Shown here one piece after another: positions 57,305-64,000 of a stretch of DNA of 64,000 bases (positions are counted from its first letter, which is position 1; every line of letters begins with the position of its first letter). The stretch spans positions 8,236,216 through 8,300,215 of the forward strand of contig JAJEKV010000005.1 in the NCBI GenBank assembly GCA_021234155.1. The letters run 5' to 3'. The notes under the pieces are model-generated. The model made no database searches, was not told where the DNA came from, and saw nothing but the letters and a program-made list of their open reading frames with translations. Source of the stretch: Isoetes taiwanensis. Taxonomy: Eukaryota > Streptophyta > Lycopodiopsida > Isoetales > Isoetaceae. The translations under genes and the position numbers were made by a program.

Positions 57305-57690
57305 ATTCACGTGGCAAGTAGTGTCTTTCTCGACTCGCGAGTCGAGAAAGGCCCAGAAAAGTCAAAGTACAACCATTCTCATTAGAATATGGTTGCATCC
57401 AACCACAGACGGAAGCATACAAATGGTTTCGTCAACGAGACAAGCAGTGCCTTTCTCGACTCGCAAGTCGAGAATGGCCCAGGAAACCCAATGTACAACC
57501 ATTATCATTATAGATTATGGCTGCATCCAGTCACATAAACAAACATACAAATGGTAATGGTTTCATAAACAGGACAAGCATGCCTTTCTCGACTCGCGAG
57601 TCGAGAAAGCCAGCGAAAAGCCAATGTACAAGTATATTCATTACAAAATATAGTACATTTCTTCACATTTCTTTACATGATTTACACAAC
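57305..57690. repeat. Three ~130-bp tandem units, each with a 24-bp palindrome
   Basis: Units begin near 57305, 57430 and 57560 and share (A/G)(A/C)CAAGCA(G)TGCCTTTCTCGAC..., AATGTACAACCATT and ATTATGG(T/C)TGCATCCA. Each contains one palindrome (57326-57349, 57452-57475, 57585-57608). They lie directly 3' of the gene ending at 57712. Confidence 0.85.
57326..57608. repeat. 24-bp palindromic repeats, copies 2-4 (3' flank)
   Basis: Copies at 57326-57349 (perfect), 57452-57475 (centre CGCA, last base T) and 57585-57608 (perfect). Confidence 0.95.
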
Positions 57691-57711
57691 TCGAAAATCT
57701 GAAAGCAGTGG

Positions 57712-58545
57712 TCACTCGTCTTGATCACCATAATATTTCTTGTCCATAGCGTTCATGATCGCGGTGCTCTCTAGATTTGGTTCCTTGAGGCTCGGATAGT
57801 TCCTAATCACATCGGCCACAAGAATGGCAAACAGGGATTCCGCCAAGACAGGAACGAGACTGAAAGACAACCACCTATCCGTCTCATACTCTTCTGGTCG
57901 ATAACTCTAAACAATGATTGCACTTGTAGGCGGAGTCGTCTATGATCAGCGTGTTGTGTTTGCCAAAGTCCGGGAATTGTTCATAAACCCTGTCCAGCCT
58001 TTTCACCATAATAGGCTTCCCCTTTGTGATGGCTGGATCGAGGTCTGACACATGCTCGACCCTTTCGTTTCCCCAAACAAACTTGAACTTCAAAACTGGA
58101 AGGCCGATAACACCAAGGATATTGACAATATTTTTCTATACAAGACCATATGGCCACTTCGAATCCCCGTTCCAGGCACCATTCAACAATTTCCTTTGCT
58201 CTAGGCCTCGGATACACGATTTTATGGTCCGTTTTCGTCGGGATATGCGAGGTGTTAAGCTCAGGGACGTCTTTATCGTGGTATACTGCAGCTAATACTC
58301 CATTGACGTCAAATATTACAAGCTTGGTGGGACCATCTGGATCCCAGTTGGTGTTTGGCTCTAACCAGATTTTCCCTTGATCGGGATCCATATGCGGGAT
58401 CATTATTTTTTCAGCTCCTTTCTTGCTGCCCGCAGTGTCTTGCTCTTGATTGTCTTTGTTGAATGCAGTGTCCTCCTCGTGATGTGAACCGCCACTAGAT
58501 ATTGCCAATGATACGGAGTCGTTGCATTCGATGTCCCTGAAATGA
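57712..58545 (-). pseudogene. Exon 5: FCP1/NIF (HAD) phosphatase-like domain
   Basis: After acceptor TTTCAG (about 58546), an acidic linker leads to KLVIFDVNGVLAAV at about 58300. This is HAD motif I, with Asn where classical FCP1/SCP enzymes have the second Asp (DxDxT/V). I recall plant NIF-like proteins also having DxNG. KEIVEWCLERGFEVAIWS is motif II (the expected S/T). After a shift at about 58135 come LKFKFVWGNERVEHV and NTLIIDDSAYKC (motif III/IV, the DD pair). A further shift precedes SYRPEEYETDRWL, and the stop is at 57712-57714. Such domains dephosphorylate proteins, for example the RNA polymerase II tail. Activity of this version is doubtful. Confidence 0.8.
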
Positions 58546-58669
58546 TGAGAGATGTCAGATAGGGAAACGAGTTTTCTCGACTCGCGAATCGAGAATGGAA
58601 AAAGTTAAAGTCCCGAAAGATTTCTCAACTCGCGAGTCGAGAAACACCGAGAGAGTAAAGTGAACTCAC

Positions 58670-60253
58670 CTCAATCTCAGATTCTCAAGAATTTGATCCG
58701 CAGCATTCTCGTCTAAACCTTCGACATTCTCATCTCCGTCATGTTTCTCTCCCTGGCTGTCAGGTTTGTCTTCGTCATCATCGTCCTTACTGCTTCCATT
58801 TGTCTTCCTCCCTTTGAAATGCTCATGAAGCAGATCCAAATATGACCGAATGGTTTCAACCATGTCCTTATCTCCAACCACGGATATAGGTTTCATTCCA
58901 TATAGCATAGCCCCCTGAGAGAATGGGCCATTCATGTACCACTCGCATACAATATGAGCTTCCTCGACCAAGCTGGTTATGAAGTACTTGATAACTCTTA
59001 GCCGGATAGGAATTCTATGTATTGGACCTGTTGCACCATCAGTGCTGACTTTGGCCATCGATGGCACATCCTCCATAAATCTGCCGCCCTTTCAGGGTTC
59101 CATCTGCTCTTGAGAAATCATGAACTTGTCGAGATAATGATGTTCGCTAGACCACCACTTGTCCAGGTCTATAGCCGATCTTGAAACCAAAACCAAAACT
59201 ATATTGGCAAAGCTTGGTGCCTTCGGCAAGCCAAGTCTATACTCATGTTCAAGTTCATATATGGAGTACAAGATCTTGTTGGTGAAGTTAATATCAGCTG
59301 CCCATTGGGAGACAACAGTTGTCTGATTGCCCGGCATGCAAAAGACAAGGAAACCGAAAGTATCCAGGTCGGTCATGTCCAGACACGTCTTGTACCACTA
59401 CTCTATGTCAGCTTTGTCATAAAAAAGGGTGGGATCTTCGATCATATTGATGGCAAATAGTGCCACGGGCCCAGGTGCTAGTTCCAGACCACCAAATCCC
59501 TTGTGTCCCAATGTTACTAGGAATGGAGGGGAGCTATTATCGGCCTTAAATGGGACCACCCCGAATCCAAGCTTCCTCTTCAGAATTGCCATAGCACGTT
59601 CAGGGAAGGGAAGGGTTTTGACGTTACGCTTTAGCTTGGTGTTGATGTCGGGTTGACATAGACGATTCAATTCCTTCATGTCTTCCTCATCAAGGGCAGC
59701 CTTTTCCTTGTAATAATCAAAGTCATGGTATTCATTGGAAGCAATATCCGTGATGCCTTCTTCCAACGCACGCCGTCTCTTTAGGACTGTGGCATAATCC
59801 TTTGCGTCCTGCATTTTTGAGCTTCTACTTTTCCTTAGCAGGATTGTTCCATCCAGGATTCTGCCCTGTAGATCAAGCGTTTCCTTGTCGGTCAGGCCCT
59901 ATATCCTTTTCATAAATTGCCTGTCGAACCACTTTGGGTCCGGCCTGCATGGCAATTCTCCATTGCTGTCCTTCAGCTTGCCTCTTGTCCATTGAGCCCA
60001 TATCTTAGTCCATTTCTCCCAGACCGCCTCAGTGCTAAGAATGAGGTCATATTGGTCTGAGAGAGACTCCCTGCCCTTTCTTGGTGTTCTCTTCTTCTTT
60101 TCCTCTTCATCCTCCCCCTCATCATCTTCCTGGCCTTCCAGCAGAACATATCTGCAGAGTTTCTCAAAGGTCTTCCACTTATCTGAGGGAGCTTTGTTTC
60201 CTTTAGGATGCTTTCCACTGTTGCCGAGCGTGTATGATCTGGTCAGGATACGG
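58670..60253 (-). pseudogene. Exon 4: long middle region with three in-frame stops
   Basis: One continuous frame of about 528 codons, broken only by TAG 59901-59899, TAG 59400-59398 and TGA 59094-59092. It begins after acceptor GAATGCAG and ends at donor AG|GTGAGT. Features: an acidic EDDEGEDEEEKKKR linker; a Trp-rich segment (VWEKWTKIWAQWTRGKL, CRPDPKWFDRQFM); hydrophobic beta-like strands ALFAINMIEDP, FGFLVFCMPGNQ and FANIVLVLV; and a C-terminal DDDDEDK tail. The strand pattern could suit a degenerate Rossmann fold such as a DNA methyltransferase, but no DPPY/NPPY motif is visible, so this is only a guess. Confidence 0.55.
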
Positions 60254-60317
60254 GCTGCATTCAGTAAATGTTCCAATGTTAGAGCATGAAAGTATCTAAA
60301 TAGGAGGATGCAGGGGG

Positions 60318-60915
60318 TTTCTCGACTCTCGAGTCGAGAATACCCACAAGGAGAGGAGAAAACATAGGAGAGTCAAGGCCAGAGCGAAAGCATCGCGCAT
60401 TCCCAAATCCTTGCTTCCACGCCTCTTCGAACGATGCAACTTAGGATATAAACTAAGCGACATTGCACGTAGAGGCAAGGAAAGAAAGACTGGGAAGGCT
60501 CGATGCTTTTGCTCTTCAGCCATTAATCTCCAATGTTCTCTCTATTATCCTGGGGTTTCTCGACTCGCGAGTCGAGAAAGTGAGAGGAGCACAAGTAAGG
60601 AGAAGATTCAAGGGACTTTCTCGACTCGCGAGTCGAGAATACCCTCGGGAGAGGAGAGAACATAGTATGAGAGTGAAGGCCAGAGTGAAAGTACCGCTCA
60701 TTCCCAAATTCTTCCTTGCCGCGCCTCTTCGAACGATGCAACTTAGAATAGAAACTAAGCGACATTGCCCGAAGAGGCGGGGGAAGAAAGGATGGGAAGG
60801 CTCGATGCTTTCAGTCGTCGACCATTAATCTCGAATGTTCTTTACGGCCCCGGGGTTTCTCGACTCGCGAGTCGAAAGTCCCTTGAATGTTTAATTTTCT
60901 TTTACTTCTCTGGGT
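60318..60915. repeat. ~300-bp tandem duplication in intron 3
   Basis: 60318-60616 and 60617-60915 share CATTCCCAAAT(C/T)CTT, GCCTCTTCGAACGATGCAAC, AACTAAGCGACATTGC and GGAAGGCTCGATGCTTT. Each unit starts with a palindrome and has a second one about 239 bp later (60318/60556 and 60617/60856). Confidence 0.9.
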
Positions 60916-61082
60916 TTTCTCGACTCGCGAGTCGAGAGAGCTCCGCATCCTTTGATTTCCTGTGTTCCCCTGGCTTTCTTGACTCGCGAGTCGAGAAACC
61001 CCAGTGAAAATCGAGAAATGATAGGATGCTAGGGCTTTCTCGACTATCGAGTCGAGAAACCGCCGAATCAGAGACAGTTATT

Positions 61083-61893
61083 TACCTTATGTAGCTGGCA
61101 CTCGCTGCTATTGTGTTCTGGCAGTGGCTAATGCTGGCCAGCTCCATTGCTGGCGTCTCCGCTGAAAGAACTCTGCACTCTCGCTTGGCATATCTGTCCT
61201 TGATCCTTTGCGGCACCTCCTTCTCTGTCTGCAATACTTGCGCTGCCCTCACTGAATGCTGACCGTCTACAAACCAGAACCGGACGTCTTTTCCCTTCAG
61301 GTCTTCCTCAGACTTCCAGCTGAACAACTCACCGGTCGATCTGCTGGAAGGTATGACATCCACAGGCATTGGATCTGCAACAGGATGTCGCACCATCAGG
61401 TTCAAAATCTCCAGCATGTGTGCTGGATTAAATTCCCTGTGGTTGAACAAGACGGCATCTCCCGTGCAAACCTTCAGGCGTCTGATGTCCAGCAACAGCT
61501 TGTGTGATATTCCCAACGGATAATACTGAGCCAGCCGCTCCATTTTTTGTGCCCCTCTCTGTGAAATCCTGATCTGATCATCTGGATCCATTAATGGGGA
61601 GTCGACCATATCTTCGTCTGCTTCATCATCTGATTCCTCCCGTGTGGTGTCATCTGCTCCATCTGGATTCCTGTCCGGAGTTTTTTCTTTATGAACCACA
61701 ACTTCCCTATTAACTGCCGAGTGTTGTAGATTCTTCAGCACACTGGACGTGAAGCTCCCCGTGTTGAACAGTTTTTCCCTCACTCTGGAAATCTCTATTC
61801 CAAGCTCCCTGGATATGTTAGGGTTCCGGCCTTCTTCATCCCTTCCAGATCCTTCCACCCAAGGTTCTGACAATTTAAAGGCGCCGGCCTTTT
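61083..61893 (-). CDS. Exon 3: ParB/sulfiredoxin-like domain
   Basis: Acceptor GAGCAAG at about 61894 gives KVEGHRQKAGAFKLSEPWVEG in frame with exon 2. About 120 residues in, an acidic REESDDEADEDMVD linker precedes the domain: LLDIRRLKVCTGD, FNPAHMLEILNLMVRHPVADPMPVDVIP, then VRFWFVDGQHSVRAAQVL and MELASISHCQNTIAAS. The DGQH(S)xxAA block and the later N-containing helix correspond to the ParB 'DGhrRlxAa ... aENxxR' signature, used for nucleotide and DNA binding. The donor is at 61083 (AAG|GTAAAT). No stop or shift is seen in this exon. Confidence 0.65.
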
Positions 61894-61969
61894 GTCGGTG
61901 CCCTTCGACTTGCTCATTGAAGGGTGAGAATAATTTGATACTGATAATTTCTTCGTGTGGTAGAACTTA

Positions 61970-62231
61970 CCCTTCTGGCAGTCTTCCACATACATTGTTA
62001 GATGCTTTGAATCTGGCGCAGAGACGGAGATCACAACACCGACCTTCTTGTACTTGTCCCCGGAGCTCTTCTTATCCCTTTGGTGGAGAAACAGATCTTT
62101 CTCCTTCCCACTTGTTGATACCTCGACATACCACCAAGAATCTGCTGGTGTGTCAAGAAGCTCTATCTCCAATCCCTCGATGACAAAGAACGGAGTTCGG
62201 CCAGTGATCACTAGCGACTCCACGGTGAATG
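61970..62231 (-). CDS. Exon 2 of the ParB-like/FCP1 gene
   Basis: Acceptor CTTGCAG (about 62232) and donor AAGG|GTAAGT (about 61970) bound an 87-codon exon: FTVESLVITGRTPFFVIEGLEIELL, SWWYVEVSTSG and VGVVISVSAPDSKHLTMYVEDCQK. Beta-rich; no family recognised. Confidence 0.55.
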
Positions 62232-62296
62232 CTGCAAGACCAAAGGATGGATCAGTAAAGGTATTCCGACTAAAGAAAAACCTCAGAGCTCACCTG

Positions 62297-62504
62297 GAGC
62301 GCCTGACTTTTTTCTCTTGCTGCCGCTAGAACCAGCATCCGCTCCGGCGCCTCGCTTCTTGGTCGGAGTCGACATGTCTGTATGCCCCCGCATCTTCTTC
62401 CTGCTCGAACTCCCCTGTAAATTTAGCCTCTTCCGCACCTTGGAGGTTTTAGGACTGCACGTAAAAAAGGTCGGGCGTGTTCTTAAATTTGAATTTAAGG
62501 ACAT
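62297..62504 (-). CDS. Exon 1 of the ParB-like/FCP1 gene
   Basis: Basic, low-complexity N-terminus with nuclear-localisation-like clusters (SSSRKKMRG, TPTKKRG, GSKRKKSG) and donor CCAG|GTGAGC near 62297. Possible starts are Met at 62504, 62390 or 62372; the sequence does not decide. A nuclear protein is implied. Confidence 0.45.
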
Positions 62505-62753
62505 ACATTCATTTAAGAAAAAAAGCGGGCTAAGGGTACAGCACGGTCGGCTTTAGCCCGCCCAAACACCATTTCGAAATTGAATTACATCCAGGGACTT
62601 AGTGAGCGCAGTATAGCATATCTTCACTGCGGCATTGGCGACCTTGAGTTGGGAGGCGAGCATTGACTGTAAGCGACTTCTGGAATGGCGCCACGACGCG
62701 GTAAGCTCATCACAGCGCCTTGCTCTGTGTCTTTTTTCTAACCGCGCATCTTA

Positions 62754-62988
62754 TTGCAAGTAGTTGATTTGATCGATGGGCACGGAGCTAAGGTAGCAAG
62801 CGGAGAGGAGCTGCCACACACGGGAACTCTACACTGCAGCGCCATGGAAGGGGGATACACAAGAATCGCATTGATACAAGTATTAGATGCGAATGCAATC
62901 TTGATGAGACCGACAGAAGAAGCAAAGACTCTCAGTGAGGCTGCGGGATCTGTGATACAATGGCCCAAGGAATTACTGCGTGAAGAGG
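62754..62988 (+). CDS. DUF8039-like exon of a transposon gene
   Basis: The text VVDLIDGHGAKVASGEEL, LHCSAMEGGYTRIALIQVLDANAILMRP and AAGSVIQWPKELL follows the pattern of DUF8039 in plant CACTA-type proteins ('v.VakG...iHg..l....vkV.v..v...a.l..p......l..A.G..v.WP..l'). A donor GAAGAG|GTGAGT lies at about 62988. It precedes a DUF7869 region on the same strand. Confidence 0.5.
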
Positions 62989-63300
62989 TGAGTTTCAGAG
63001 ATGTCTGTGTTATTTTGCGTGTAGAACATGCCGTCTGTGTTTAGATCATGGAACTGCTCATAAGCTCGACGGATTTATTGTTTCCTTGTCCAGCATTTTT
63101 CAGCTTCGAGAGATGATTTACTCTCTGGTTGAGAGATGCTCGGCACGGAAACAATGGATCGGGGGTAAACGTGAACAGTTCCGTGTTCTGGTCATGGAAT
63201 GTTCGACAGCAACTAGCGAACAGTTTTAGGTGTATTTTTTCTTGAATTGTTTTCCCTTCAGTTTAGAAGCATAGGGCTCCATCCAGTGCGAGTATCTGTT
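62989..63300. other. Intron or spacer
   Basis: Between the DUF8039-like exon and the DUF7869-type region. No other feature seen. Confidence 0.4.
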
Positions 63301-63311
63301 AGGCGTACTAG

Positions 63312-64000
63312 TTGTGTATAGATCAGGCTAGGTCTAAGGCCCTGGAGATGCGGTTCAAATGCATTCTCATGTGGTTAGTCGGAGAGGCCTCCACCCAGTC
63401 GGAACCACTCCTCTTCGCAATATTCGAGGAAGATAGTTCGAAGGAGAGTGGCTCAGACAGGCTAGAGGCACTTGGGACTAAAACAGGAGAACACAATCAC
63501 CGTTGGGCTGTTTCTGAGTGTAGCGGGTCCAAAACACTATATCCAAAAGGAGTGCCTTAAAGAGGTCAACTCCATCCTAGAAACTATTGGAGGTAGGCCT
63601 CTTTCTCAATCACATTTCAGCAAGTTATGGAGCACTCACTTCTCAGACGTGAGTGTCCTGAACATGCCATTCTCAAAGTGCAACACTTGCATTCAACTCA
63701 AGGATACACTTGCATCAACTGCAATTTGCAGATCACCAAAGGGACCAAATATCGTGTAGCCAGTTGTATTGGCAGTGGAGAACATTTTCTGAGATGCAGC
63801 CGGACAAATTTTTGTGTATAATTCATGATAAGATGGACCAACACAAGACTTTCTTGCCAAAGCTAGATCCTTTACCCAAGCGTTGTCAAAATGCTTTTCA
63901 GATGAAAGTAAGTCTGGCGGGTGTCTTAACACATGGTCATGGAACTGGAACCTATGGTCATTTTGTGCTTGATCTATGGAGGGATGATCCAAACTTCCAT
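63312..64000 (+). pseudogene. Second DUF7869-type gene, 5'/middle part, cut by window end
   Basis: After a frame change at about 63480-63550 the protein reads YIQKECLKEVNSILETIGG, SHFSKLWSTHFSDVSVL and FSKCNTCIQLKDTL, the region that precedes DUF7869 in full-length proteins. After further shifts (about 63760-63800) it reads MQPDKFLCIIHDKMDQHKTFLPKL and LAGVLTHGHGTGTYGHFVLDLWRDDPNF, the start of DUF7869 with its IIHDKMD block. At least two shifts and stops make it a likely pseudogene, but the rest lies outside. The orientation is opposite to the copy at 55010-56430. Confidence 0.7.

Larger units (their letters stand above)
58573..61059. repeat. 24-bp palindromic repeats, copies 5-13 (intronic)
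   Basis: Copies at 58573-58596, 58621-58644, 60318-60341, 60556-60579, 60617-60640, 60856-60877 (2 bp short), 60916-60939, 60975-60998 and 61036-61059. Consensus arms TTTCTCGACT and AGTCGAGAAA enclose a CGCG centre. Variant centres are CTCG (60318) and ATCG (61036); arm changes are single (for example TTTCTCAACT at 58621). All lie in the two introns around exon 4. Confidence 0.95.
57712..62504 (-). pseudogene. Five-exon gene: ParB-like domain + middle region + FCP1/NIF domain
   Basis: Splice signals connect five exons on the minus strand: 1 (62504 to ~62297), 2 (~62231 to ~61970), 3 (~61893-61083), 4 (~60253-58670) and 5 (~58545-57712). Exon 3 encodes a ParB/sulfiredoxin-like domain, exon 4 a long middle region of uncertain fold, and exon 5 an FCP1/NIF-type HAD domain. 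Exon 4 contains three in-frame stops (59899, 59398, 59092) and exon 5 two single-base shifts (about 58135 and 57905), so it is probably dead. I do not know a described protein with this order. Its introns 3 and 4 and its 3' flank hold nearly all the 24-bp palindromes. Confidence 0.65.

Noticed and set aside
58670-60253. DNA methyltransferase domain in exon 4
   Set aside because: The strand pattern is suggestive, but no DPPY/NPPY or SAM-binding FxGxG motif is visible, so it is not called.
56594-61059. CRISPR-like array
   Set aside because: Repeats are palindromic and regularly shaped, but spacing varies from 24 bp to 1.7 kb, spacers are themselves duplicated, there are no cas genes and the host is a plant.

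Overview
This is nuclear DNA from a land plant. It is AT-rich, has GT-AG introns, and is almost entirely transposable elements. The plant families CACTA, Helitron with an RPA1-like gene, hAT, Ty1/copia and a Gypsy-type LARD are all present. The right end carries DUF7869-type and ParB-like/FCP1-like genes that I associate with seed-free plants (fern, lycophyte or moss). That taxonomic guess is an inference and was not checked. No intact housekeeping gene, rRNA, tRNA or CRISPR array was found.

Layout. 1-3247: 3' half of a CACTA (En/Spm) element with tnp2/DUF4218/DUF4216 coding remnants, subterminal repeats and its terminal inverted repeat. 3248-3890: WD40 pseudogene. 4417-10196: a MITE, then a Gypsy-like LTR element without gag or pol. 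That element has a tRNA-Asp-like primer site and encloses a 112-bp palindrome and a 1.25-kb TIR element with a small novel ORF. 10197-13990: anonymous DNA with orphan exons. 13995-25822: an autonomous-type Helitron on the minus strand (Rep, Pif1 helicase, RPA1), broken by a MITE, a hAT element that itself holds a MITE, and a second Helitron carrying a CW-zinc-finger gene fragment. 25768-28585: a local duplication. 28586-30633: a second copy of the same hAT element. 32350-33065: a CACTA-type MITE. 35310-35985: alpha/beta-hydrolase pseudogene. 38511-44888: a minus-strand Ty1/copia element whose 3' LTR was split by a ~1-kb inversion. 45692: another Helitron 3' end. 46-54 kb: intron-like DNA, a foldback element and a related MITE. 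55010-56430: DUF7869 transposase-like pseudogene. 57712-62504: a decayed five-exon gene with a ParB-like domain and a C-terminal FCP1/NIF (HAD) domain. 62754-64000: a plus-strand DUF8039-like exon and the start of a second DUF7869 gene.

How the parts relate. Several insertions can be resolved to the base, because removing the insert restores the interrupted reading frame and leaves a target-site duplication or an A|T Helitron junction. The most unusual signal is a family of 13 near-identical 24-bp palindromes. They occur only in the introns and 3' flank of the ParB-like/FCP1 gene between 56.6 and 61.1 kb, with conserved arms and a variable 4-nt centre. That gene and its palindromes, sitting between two opposed DUF7869 remnants, are the best candidate here for something undescribed.
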